A DNA stretch of 64,000 bases from Polyangiaceae bacterium (GTDB lineage: Bacteria; Myxococcota_A; Polyangia; Polyangiales; Polyangiaceae): the NCBI GenBank assembly GCA_019637265.1, contig JAHBVY010000013.1:32934-96933 (forward strand), written 5' to 3'. The notes beneath the pieces are model-generated. The model did no database searches. It worked only from the letters and a program-made list of their open reading frames with translations, and had not been told where the DNA came from. Shown piece after piece: positions 8,756 to 16,447 of this stretch. Each line of letters starts with the position of its first letter. The stretch's first letter is position 1. The translations under genes and the position numbers were made by a program.

Positions 8756-10681
8756 TTAGAGGTACAGCCGCCCGTCGAAGCCGAAGCGGACGTACACGAG
8801 GTAGGCCGTCTCGAAGGGATTCAGATCGACGGAGGTGCCCACCTGGAGCATGCCGGTGGCCGTCTGGCGCTCGGCGAAGCGCCGGAGCGGGCGGTATTCG
8901 TAGAACGGGAAGTCGAGCTCCACCGCGGTGAAGTCTTCGCGCTCGCCGTTCACTGGCTTGAAGCTCGGGGTGCCGAACAGCGCGCCGTAGATGTTCACCC
9001 CCACCTCGCGGAACAGGATGAGCTGGTGCGGGCCGATGCGTTTCCACAGGCGAAATAGACCACCGTCGGCTGCCATCAGGCCGAGCTGCTTACCCGCTTG
9101 GAAGTCGAAGGCCATCACCAGCGGTAGCAGCACCAGGGTGTCGGCTGGGAGCAGCAGCTGCGGCAGCCGGAGCCTCACCCCCAACCCGAGCCGCGATGGC
9201 ACCCGATCGCCCGCTTTGCCGTGGGTGCGATCGTCCACGCACGGGCTCGGGCACGCGAGGTCCTTCTCACGCGCGGCGGCCACCCCGCTCAGCTGCAGGA
9301 ACACCACGCCATCGGTGCTGCTGGTGACGATGCCCTCGAAGCCGTAGCCCATGGCGAGGCCCACCTCGAGGTCCGTGTGCAGGCGCGGCACCAGCGCCGG
9401 CGCGGGGCTCTGGTAGCCGCTGAAGTTTCCTCCGCTTCGGATCCCTGAGTAGAAGCGCACGAACGCGCCGACCTCGTTGGTGAAGCGGGGCAGGTGCGCG
9501 TCGTTCGAGCCGAGCGCGGGGCGCAGCGTCTGGTTCAGGACTTCCAGCGCCAGCGGGTGCGAGGCGAACGCGGCGAGCATCGTGGGGTTGCGCGTCACCT
9601 TGCAGGCGTCGAGCCCGCTCAGCGCGCGCGTCTCGTCGTCCGTGAGCCGCGGCAGGCGGTCGCGCACGCTGTAGTCTCCGGCGGCCGCGTCGAGCAACTG
9701 ACTCAGGCTCGACGCGACGGCGAACGCGGCGCGCTCGTGGTCTTTGGGCTTCAGGTGCCCATCGCCATGAGCCGTGTAACGGCGGCCGCTCCAAGTCTCG
9801 GCGTCGATGCCGTGCTCGCAGTAGTAATCGTGGGTGCCCATCCGGTCAGGGGCCTTGCCCCAGGTGCCCACGGTGTGGCCGGCGGAGAACGAATCCTCGA
9901 GGAAATGCAGGGCGAAGGCCTCAGCGGCGAGCGTCCGCTGGAGGAGGGTGAGGCGACCCGGCGCGCCCTCGGGCGTCTTCGACAGCGTGAGCGCGAGCTC
10001 GAGCGCGACCCGGTGATACGCCAGGTAGAGCCCGATGGCGTTGATCTCACTCGACTCGGCGATGCTCCGCCTCGCGTAGCTCTCGAGGGTGTCGCCTCGG
10101 TCGCGCGCCAGCATGAAGTGGGCGTCGTTGCCGCTGGCGCGGCTCAGGTACTGGCTGTCGACCATCTCGTTCTTGATGTGGGTGCCGTGCCAGGCGTCGA
10201 GGCGCTCGGCGCGATCCTTCGCGCGCTCCAGGAGGCCGCGCGTCTCGAACGAGATGCGGATCACGTCGCGTAGCCATGGCCTGTGCGCCACCGTGCGCAA
10301 GAGCTCGGCTGGGGAGCAGGAGTGATCCGCGGCGATGGCCGGGAGCATCGCGAAGTCGACGCAGTCGCTGATCTCGCGTGGCTCGCCAGGGAGCGTCGGG
10401 CACTCCGCTCCGCTGCACTTCAGTCGCGAGGAGCCGGCCGCGGGCTCTTGGCACAGCAGGTCGCCATGGTTCACCTGCGCGCGCCACTCGGACCACAGCG
10501 CCGTGAGTAGCCTGTGGCGCGCCGGGGACAGCTGATTCACCGCCCCGATGCCGATCTCATGGTGCTCGTGGAACAGCCACGCTTGCGCGCGCTGGGGCCA
10601 GAGCAGGCAACCGAACAGCGCGAGGAGCGCGAAGAGCAGGCGTCTTGGACCAACCGATCGCGGCCGCAGGTACTTCCCCAT
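8756..10681 (-). CDS. Exported Zn-phospholipase C/S1-nuclease-like protein with C-terminal beta-barrel-like region
   Basis: 641 aa. The start MGKYLRPRS gives a clean signal peptide cleaved at AQA-W35, leaving Trp as the first mature residue. In zinc phospholipase C and S1/P1 nucleases the N-terminal Trp is itself a metal ligand. W35 is followed by HEHHE (38-42). A second motif HFLEDSFSAGH (H259, D263, H269) matches the HxxxD..H zinc motif of that superfamily, with H284 and H290 close by. From about residue 440 the protein becomes alternating strands ending in aromatic-rich YVRFGFDGRLYL, like an outer-membrane barrel. Function is inferred from the motifs: a lipid- or nucleic-acid-phosphate hydrolase held at the outer membrane. 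Confidence 0.6.
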   Translation of the reverse strand: MGKYLRPRSVGPRRLLFALLALFGCLLWPQRAQAWLFHEHHEIGIGAVNQLSPARHRLLTALWSEWRAQVNHGDLLCQEPAAGSSRLKCSGAECPTLPGEPREISDCVDFAMLPAIAADHSCSPAELLRTVAHRPWLRDVIRISFETRGLLERAKDRAERLDAWHGTHIKNEMVDSQYLSRASGNDAHFMLARDRGDTLESYARRSIAESSEINAIGLYLAYHRVALELALTLSKTPEGAPGRLTLLQRTLAAEAFALHFLEDSFSAGHTVGTWGKAPDRMGTHDYYCEHGIDAETWSGRRYTAHGDGHLKPKDHERAAFAVASSLSQLLDAAAGDYSVRDRLPRLTDDETRALSGLDACKVTRNPTMLAAFASHPLALEVLNQTLRPALGSNDAHLPRFTNEVGAFVRFYSGIRSGGNFSGYQSPAPALVPRLHTDLEVGLAMGYGFEGIVTSSTDGVVFLQLSGVAAAREKDLACPSPCVDDRTHGKAGDRVPSRLGLGVRLRLPQLLLPADTLVLLPLVMAFDFQAGKQLGLMAADGGLFRLWKRIGPHQLILFREVGVNIYGALFGTPSFKPVNGEREDFTAVELDFPFYEYRPLRRFAERQTATGMLQVGTSVDLNPFETAYLVYVRFGFDGRLYL

Positions 10682-10851
10682 GCTCAGTGTTTCTATCTGA
10701 AACGCTAGCGTCTGAGAAGGAGGAACGCGGCCAGACACTTGGCTGACGCGTTGGCGACGGACCGTGACGGTGAAGCGGCAGCCAGGGGATCGGGTTTTGG
10801 GGGCTCTGTCGCGCTGGACGCTCCTGGGTCCATCATCCAGGCTCCGGCAGC

Positions 10852-11661
10852 ATGGAAGATCTGCAGAGCCACCAGGACGAGCGCGGCGTCCCCCTGGATG
10901 AGGTGGGCGTGAGCGGCCTCCGCTACCCCATTCGGGTGTGGGATCAGGCGCGCGAGCGCCAGGCGACGGTGGCCACCTTCGAGATGAGCGTGGCCTTGCC
11001 CCAGGAGTTCAAGGGGACCCACATGAGCCGCTTCATCGAGGTGCTGGAGGCGCGCCGCGGTGAGATCAGCCTCGGCACCTTGCCACAGCTGGTGGAGGAG
11101 CTGGCCACGCGGCTGTCGGCGCCGAGCGCTCGGGTGCTCGTCAAATTCCCTTACTTTTTGGAGCGAGCGGCGCCGGTGAGCGGCGCCGTGGCCCTGATGG
11201 ACTACGAGTGCGCCTTCGAGGGCCGCGTCGTCACGGGTGAGCTAGGCAAGGTCGCTGACTTCACCTTGGAGGTGACCGTCCCGGTGACCAGCCTGTGCCC
11301 CTGCTCCAAGGCGATCAGCGACTACGGGGCGCACAACCAGCGCTCCGCGCTCTCGATGCGGGTGCAGAGTGTGGACTTGTCGCCTGCCTCGATGATCTGG
11401 ATCGAGGAGCTGGTGGCGCTGGCGGAGCGCTCCGCCAGCGCGCCGGTGTACCCGCTGCTCAAGCGCGCCGATGAGCGCCACGTCACGATGCAAGCCTACG
11501 ACAACCCGGTGTTCGTCGAGGACATGGTGCGCAACGTCGCCGTGCAGCTGAAGGAAGATCCGCGCGTTGCATGGTTCGAGGTGCGCGCCGACAACCACGA
11601 GAGCATCCACAACCACGCGGCCTTCGCGCGCACCTCGTGGCGCCGCGAGCCGTCCGGCTGA
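10852..11661 (+). CDS. folE2: GTP cyclohydrolase FolE2 (type IB)
   Basis: 269 aa. The SLCPCSKAISDYGAHNQRS region carries the catalytic and metal-binding Cys/His of the FolE2 family, with NHESIHNHAA near the end. FolE2 converts GTP to 7,8-dihydroneopterin triphosphate, the entry to folate and to queuosine, and can work with metals other than zinc. The length is normal for the family. The gene converges with queD, whose enzyme uses the FolE product. The region before the ATG (10682-10851) shows no clear riboswitch or Zur site by eye. Confidence 0.93.
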   Translation: MEDLQSHQDERGVPLDEVGVSGLRYPIRVWDQARERQATVATFEMSVALPQEFKGTHMSRFIEVLEARRGEISLGTLPQLVEELATRLSAPSARVLVKFPYFLERAAPVSGAVALMDYECAFEGRVVTGELGKVADFTLEVTVPVTSLCPCSKAISDYGAHNQRSALSMRVQSVDLSPASMIWIEELVALAERSASAPVYPLLKRADERHVTMQAYDNPVFVEDMVRNVAVQLKEDPRVAWFEVRADNHESIHNHAAFARTSWRREPSG

Positions 11662-11709
11662 GCGCTGCCTCTACCCGGGGCACTGTGCGGCTGAGCCTTG
11701 GAGCGCCTC

Positions 11710-11720
11710 GCCAAACCCCC
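11710..11720 (-). repeat. G-tract element copy 4 (- orientation)
   Basis: GCCAAACCCCC between the convergent ends of folE2 and queD; inverted relative to the copy at 6485. Confidence 0.6.
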
Positions 11721-11772
11721 GAGCCCTGATCCTCCGTGAAGAGTTGGATTGGAGGACGGATGAGGGTTAGGA

Positions 11773-12228
11773 CTACTGCCGCAGCGGGCAGTAGCGCGCG
11801 CTGTTCTTCTGGTTCTCGCGCAGCTCCACCTGCTCCACCCAGGCGCGGCCCTGGGTTTGCTCTCGGAGCCATGGGTCGGCGAAGTCGAAGACCAGCTTGG
11901 CGGTGGCTTCCATGCTCACGTTCGGCACCACGCGGAGCTTGGCGACGCCGCGCTCCTCCAGCTGCCGGAACAGCGGGAGCTCGGGATCGTCCTCGTTGAT
12001 GAGCAGGGTGTGATCGAAGAGATCTTCGAGCCAGGTTTTGAGCGGCGTGAGGGCCGAGAAGTCGACCACGAAGTGGTTCTCGTCCAGCGCGCTGGCGGCG
12101 AACACGAAGTGCACGCTCCGGCTGTAGCCGTGGATGTAGCGGCAGTGCCCGGCGTGCCGGTGCTGACGGTGCGCGCAGGGCAAGTCGTAGTAGCTCTTGG
12201 TGGAGCGGAAGCAGGCGGCGTCGGTCAT
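11773..12228 (-). CDS. queD: 6-carboxy-5,6,7,8-tetrahydropterin synthase (QueD/PTPS family)
   Basis: 151 aa. The family signature CAHRQHRH..GHCRYIHGYS (from about residue 18) supplies His ligands and the catalytic Cys (C29), and DHTLLIN follows. In E. coli QueD the second motif is HGHS; here it is HGYS, so one usual zinc His is a Tyr, a variant I believe occurs in a QueD subgroup. The enzyme turns dihydroneopterin triphosphate into 6-carboxytetrahydropterin for the deazapurine of queuosine. It is adjacent and convergent to folE2, the enzyme before it in the pathway. queC, queE and queF are not in the window. Confidence 0.82.
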   Translation of the reverse strand: MTDAACFRSTKSYYDLPCAHRQHRHAGHCRYIHGYSRSVHFVFAASALDENHFVVDFSALTPLKTWLEDLFDHTLLINEDDPELPLFRQLEERGVAKLRVVPNVSMEATAKLVFDFADPWLREQTQGRAWVEQVELRENQKNSARYCPLRQ

Positions 12229-12256
12229 GGCTGGGTTCCGTGCGCGGGATCTGCCG

Positions 12257-13990
12257 TCAGCGCTTGGCTGGGCGTGGTGGCTGACGGTCAGGGATGTGGA
12301 CGATGGGGCGCGCGAAGGCGAGGCGCAGGTTCTCGCTGAGCACGTGGCGATTGTAGGTCTTCTGCTCGATGACCTCGAGGGCAGGCAAATTGTCGCGGAT
12401 CCAGCGCGGCGTGTCGCTCTGCGCCGCGACGTGGCGGTAGAAGCCGATGTCGCGCGGCGCTCGCGGATCGAGCGCGGCGCGGCGCTTCAGCAGGGCCAGC
12501 TGCCGCGCCAGGGGCTTGAGGCCGAGCTTGTGTCCCGGGCGATCCGCGCGCACCGTCGCGCGCGCCAGCGCGGGCTCCGTGAGCCCCCACTCGTGGACGA
12601 TGACGCGGTCCCACTTGCGGTAGTCCGCGGCGCACCAGCCGCCCGCCTCCACCCGGAGCCCGCGCAATTGCTCGGGCGTCGCCGCGCGGTAACTCGCGCG
12701 GCGCTCGCGGTCGAAGCGCGCGCGATCGCGGCTCGGCGCGAGCTCTTCCAGCTGCCGGTGCCAGGCGCCGTCCCCGATGCCGTGATAGTGGCCGACCCGC
12801 GCGGTGAGCGTCGCCGGGTGCGCGCTCAGCTTCTCGGGGTAGCCGAGCAGGCTGAGGCCCGCCGCGGTGAGCCCCAGCGCCGGCGAGAGCCAGCGGCGGA
12901 GCCGAACATTCCCGTGTGACAATAGTTGCTCCAGCACGCCGGACAGCGCCAAGAAGCCAGCGCACACCGGGAACGCCAGGAAGCGGTAGTACACCATGTC
13001 GCCGCCCACCTTGATCGGGTAGGCGGTGGCCGCCAGCGCGCACAGGAGCAGGCCGAGCCGCACGCCGCGCCCCGTCGGGGGGGTAGATCTCGTCAGTGGG
13101 GCGTCTTTTTTTGCGATAGCGTCAGCTGAGCTGCCTGGTGACCGCGCCCTTCGCCTCACGAGCAGCCAATGGACGAACGCGGCGAGCAGCCCGAGCGCCA
13201 GCACCCCCAGCAGGTGATGGGACTTCGTGCTGTATACCAGGTAGTGGAGGCCTTGGCTGAGCTCGGTCTGGTCCTTGAGGTAGTACGTGTTGGGGAACAG
13301 ATCCGCGTAGTAGTAGATGCGGAAGCCGAGCCACGCGGCGCCCGTCGTGATCGCGACGCCGATGAGCCACCACGGCGCGCGGCGGCGCGTGATGAAGAGC
13401 CAGCCGGCGAGCACCATCAGCGGCACCGCCAGCTCCGGGCGCACGAGCGGAGCGAGCCCCGCGAGCGCTTGCCACAGGCGCCGGGTGGGCGAGAGCAAGG
13501 CGAGCGCGAACACGCAGGCCATCAGCTGCACCAGCGGCGTCTCGAGGCCGGAAGAGAAGTAAGACAGCACGCCGTAGTGCGTCATCGCCAAGGCGACGCC
13601 GAGGCTCGCGCGCGGCCCGGGTGGGCACAGGCGCCGGTTCAGGTGGACCGCGGTGAGCCAGAACGCGCCGCAGGTGAGGAGCGAGAGCGCGCGCAGCAGC
13701 GTGTAGTAGTCGAGGGTCGTCGCGCGGAGCGGCACCAAGAGGAGCGTCCACAGCGGGCTCGAGTAAGCCTCCACGTACTCCCCCGGGTTGAACACCAGGC
13801 CGCGCCCGAGGAAGACCAGGTTATCGACGTAGCGGAAGTAGATGAACGCATCGTCCATGAACCAGAAGTAGCGCCACGTCAGCCCCAGCCCGACGACGAG
13901 CAGGAGCCACTCGAGGGGCGTGGCGACGCCGAGCGCCGCGCGGGCGCGCGTCAGAAGCGTGGTGAGCGCCGCGTGCGCGGTGGTGTGCAC
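12257..13990 (-). CDS. Polytopic membrane glycosyltransferase (GT-C fold, arabinofuranosyltransferase-like)
   Basis: 577 aa from the GTG at 13990. The protein begins with a transmembrane segment (LEWLLLVVGLGLTWRYF), then WFMDDAFIYFRYVDN and GLVFNPGEYVEAYSSPLWTLLL. This is the acidic first loop and PGE-x-V-x-AY/GY-T/S-x-LW signature of GT-C enzymes that use polyprenyl-phosphate sugars, such as mycobacterial AftB. About ten more hydrophobic segments follow, then a soluble C-terminal domain of some 200 residues. The frame is open back to 14452, but that would overlap the divergent subtilase start, and the extra residues are Ala/Pro-rich without domain character. The sugar and acceptor cannot be told. 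Confidence 0.7.
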   Translation of the reverse strand: MHTTAHAALTTLLTRARAALGVATPLEWLLLVVGLGLTWRYFWFMDDAFIYFRYVDNLVFLGRGLVFNPGEYVEAYSSPLWTLLLVPLRATTLDYYTLLRALSLLTCGAFWLTAVHLNRRLCPPGPRASLGVALAMTHYGVLSYFSSGLETPLVQLMACVFALALLSPTRRLWQALAGLAPLVRPELAVPLMVLAGWLFITRRRAPWWLIGVAITTGAAWLGFRIYYYADLFPNTYYLKDQTELSQGLHYLVYSTKSHHLLGVLALGLLAAFVHWLLVRRRARSPGSSADAIAKKDAPLTRSTPPTGRGVRLGLLLCALAATAYPIKVGGDMVYYRFLAFPVCAGFLALSGVLEQLLSHGNVRLRRWLSPALGLTAAGLSLLGYPEKLSAHPATLTARVGHYHGIGDGAWHRQLEELAPSRDRARFDRERRASYRAATPEQLRGLRVEAGGWCAADYRKWDRVIVHEWGLTEPALARATVRADRPGHKLGLKPLARQLALLKRRAALDPRAPRDIGFYRHVAAQSDTPRWIRDNLPALEVIEQKTYNRHVLSENLRLAFARPIVHIPDRQPPRPAKR

Positions 13991-14225
13991 GCTGTCAGTG
14001 ACACTGCCTTCATCGCCCTGCGCCCCAGCGCCCCGACTCGCGGCGGGCGACGGCGATGGGGCTTCGGGTGCAGCGGACACGGCCGCGGCGTTATACGTCA
14101 GCTCACCGGTGAGGAGCAGCGCGGCGCACGTCGAGCGCAGCGCCGCGGCGCCGCTCGTGGGGTGCTGGGTCGGCTCATCGCGCCTGGTGCTTGCGGCGAG
14201 CGACTCGGGGAGGTAACCGGGGCCG

Positions 14226-16181
14226 ATGCGAGCGGCTGATTCGGGTTCTGGGCGGTGGGGAGAAGTGACGAGCGGCGGGCTGCGTGCGGGCGTCGCGGCG
14301 CGCCGCGCAGGGCTGTGCGCTGGCCTCGGTTTGTTTTTTGGGGCCAGTGTGGCTGCGTGCGGTGGCACAGCCGCACCGGAGCCTACCCGTCCAACCCCTG
14401 TCCCCTCGAGCAGCGCCGCCATCGCCGAGGATTTGCCGCTCACTTGGGCCACGCTCGAAGGTGAGGCGCTGGTGCGCTTCGTGCGTGAGGGCGCGGAGCA
14501 GCGCTTGAAGGAGCTGGCTCCGGAGATAAACCTCGCGGCGCTCGCTGGCTACGCGGCGGACCCGAGCCAGGCGCCGGAGCTGAGCGGGCGGGCGTCGGAG
14601 CAAGTGCTGAATTTAGCGCTCGCCCAGCTAGCGGAGGGTGAGCTCGACCGCGCGGAGGGCCTGGTGCGCTTCGTGCGCGCTCGCGCGAAGAATCGGAACT
14701 CGGCGTTCGCGGGGACGACGCTGCTCAGCATCATCGCGCGAAAGCGGGCTCAGGACGCCGCGGCGGGTGAGGCCGCCGTCTCCGCGGTGCTGCGGGAGCT
14801 CCCGCGGGCGCGGCTCGGCTCCTCCACCGTGGTGTTCCAGCTTTTCCAAGAGAAAAAGCAGCTGACGGCGCGGGTGGAGCAGGCGAAGGGGCAGCTCCTC
14901 ACGCTGGACGGCGCCACCAGCGTGCTGATGACCGAGCAGGTGCTGGGCGACGTGGTGGCGCATCGCGCGCTCTACCTCGCCGCGGTGGCGGCGGTGCGCA
15001 AGGAGCACGAGGCGCTGCCGCCAGAGAAGCCCTACGCGTTTCAGACAGTGAACCTGACGGGTGCGCGGGACGCGAAGCCCGTCGTAGTAGGCGTGTGGGA
15101 CGTGGGCACGAGCCCCGAGCTCTTCAAGAAGCAGCTGCTTACGCACCCGAACGAATTGCCGAACGGAAAAGATGACGACGGCGATGGGGTGGTCGACGAC
15201 GTGCACGGCATCGTGGACGAGGCGGCGCACACCGAGCTCTTGTACCAGCCGCCGGAGGCCGTGCTCAGCGAGTACAAGCCATTTCTGCGTGGAATCATGG
15301 ATCTGCGGGCGGGCATCGCCACCAGCGAGGCGGCGCAGCAGGTGCTCGCCTTGATGCGTGGGGTGGAGAACGCCGCGGCCCTCGATCGCTTGGAGCAGAA
15401 CCTGGACGCGGTGGGTGAGTGGGCCCACGGCACCCACGTGGCGGGCATCATGCTGCAGGGGGTCCCCAGCGCGAAACTCGCCATTTTCCGCTCGGCGTGG
15501 GCCGGTGAGTCGCGCGTGTATCACCACCGCGGCCCGACGGACGCCGAGCTCGCGAAGGAGCGCGAGAACGTGGAGGCGATCGCAGCCTTCATCAAGCGTC
15601 ATCAGGTGCGGGTCGTGAACGCGTCGCTCGGCTTCAGTCGCGAGTACCTCGAGGCGGAGCTCCGCTACGAGCAAGACAAGTACCCCACGGAGCAGGCGGT
15701 GAAGGCGCGCGCCGAGGTGGTGCAAGCGGCGCGGCACAAGAACTGGGCGTGGGTGTTCGATGCTTGTCCGGACACCCTGTTCGTGGTGGCCGCGGGCAAC
15801 TCGAACCAGGACGTGGAGGAGTATGGGGTGGTCCCCGCCGGGATCGAGAAGGGCAACGTGCTCAGCGTGGGCGCGGTGGATCGCTTCGGCTCTTGGGCGG
15901 CCTTCACCAACTCGCACTCGAGGCTGGTGCCGATCTTCGATTTCGGGGTGGAGGTGCCGAGCCTCGTGCCCTCCGGAGAGACGGTGCCCCTGAGCGGCAC
16001 CTCGATGGCGGCGCCGGGCGTCGCGAACCTGGCGGCGAAGCTGTTCGCGGTGCGACCGGCGCTCACGCCGGCGCAGGCGAAGGCGCTGATCGTGGAGCAC
16101 GGGGACCCCATCGCCGCTCCGTACAACGGGCGCATCGCGAATGAGGTCCTCGCGGTGAAGGCGGCGCGCGCGCTGCGTTGA
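14226..16181 (+). CDS. Subtilisin-like serine protease, exported lipoprotein (S8 family)
   Basis: 651 aa. The signal peptide ends in a lipobox SVAACGG (C45), with a Pro/Thr linker after it. A helical N-terminal region (70-275) precedes the catalytic domain, where the triad is D292 in VGVWDVG, H401 in WAHGTHVAG and S593 in LSGTSMAAPG; the oxyanion Asn is in VVAAGNSN. An insert with a DDDGDG calcium-type loop follows the Asp. It is probably anchored to a membrane outside the cytoplasm; the substrate is unknown. Two G-tract element-like sequences (14334-14345 and 14387-14398) fall inside the signal-peptide/linker coding region, which is unusual for this repeat. Confidence 0.88.
   Translation: MRAADSGSGRWGEVTSGGLRAGVAARRAGLCAGLGLFFGASVAACGGTAAPEPTRPTPVPSSSAAIAEDLPLTWATLEGEALVRFVREGAEQRLKELAPEINLAALAGYAADPSQAPELSGRASEQVLNLALAQLAEGELDRAEGLVRFVRARAKNRNSAFAGTTLLSIIARKRAQDAAAGEAAVSAVLRELPRARLGSSTVVFQLFQEKKQLTARVEQAKGQLLTLDGATSVLMTEQVLGDVVAHRALYLAAVAAVRKEHEALPPEKPYAFQTVNLTGARDAKPVVVGVWDVGTSPELFKKQLLTHPNELPNGKDDDGDGVVDDVHGIVDEAAHTELLYQPPEAVLSEYKPFLRGIMDLRAGIATSEAAQQVLALMRGVENAAALDRLEQNLDAVGEWAHGTHVAGIMLQGVPSAKLAIFRSAWAGESRVYHHRGPTDAELAKERENVEAIAAFIKRHQVRVVNASLGFSREYLEAELRYEQDKYPTEQAVKARAEVVQAARHKNWAWVFDACPDTLFVVAAGNSNQDVEEYGVVPAGIEKGNVLSVGAVDRFGSWAAFTNSHSRLVPIFDFGVEVPSLVPSGETVPLSGTSMAAPGVANLAAKLFAVRPALTPAQAKALIVEHGDPIAAPYNGRIANEVLAVKAARALR
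14334..14345 (+). repeat. G-tract element-like copy inside the subtilase signal peptide (+)
   Basis: TTTTTTGGGGCC, preceded by GGTTTG as in the copy at 28654. It is coding here (LFFGA) and could be chance. Confidence 0.35.
14387..14398 (-). repeat. G-tract element-like copy in the subtilase linker (-)
   Basis: CCGTCCAACCCC. The 16-mer CTACCCGTCCAACCCC at 14383-14398 is shared exactly with the intergenic copy at 21031-21046. Confidence 0.4.
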
Positions 16182-16251
16182 GGTGCGGCAGCTGAGCCGG
16201 CCCGCGAGTCAGGCGCGATGACGCACAGCGGCACACGCACGGCGTTCAAGC

Positions 16252-16275
16252 TTTTTTTGTTGGGGGTTGGACGGC
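16252..16275 (+). repeat. G-tract element copy 6 (+ orientation)
   Basis: A T7 run, GTT, then GGGGGTTGGACGGC. It lies after the subtilase stop and before the Cys-rich lipoprotein; the T-run could also end the subtilase transcript. The remaining gap 16182-16447 shows no gene. Confidence 0.65.
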
Positions 16276-16447
16276 ACCGCGCCGCGGACGCTGCGTGCGC
16301 TGGGCACCTGGTCGCCACCGCCTGCGCCCCGGCGCGCCGCGCCTCGCCGCACGGCGAGAATCCGTAAAGAAACTGAGTGGGAGTGGGGGAGGGAAGGTGC
16401 TACGCGGCAGGGCGTAAAGCGCACGGCACTTTCAGCTGGAGTTGGGG

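Noticed and set aside
10682..10851. Riboswitch or Zur box before folE2
   Set aside because: No characteristic element could be recognised by eye.
14003..14452. 450-bp N-terminal extension of the GT-C glycosyltransferase
   Set aside because: It overlaps the divergent subtilase gene and encodes only Ala/Pro-rich sequence without a membrane segment.
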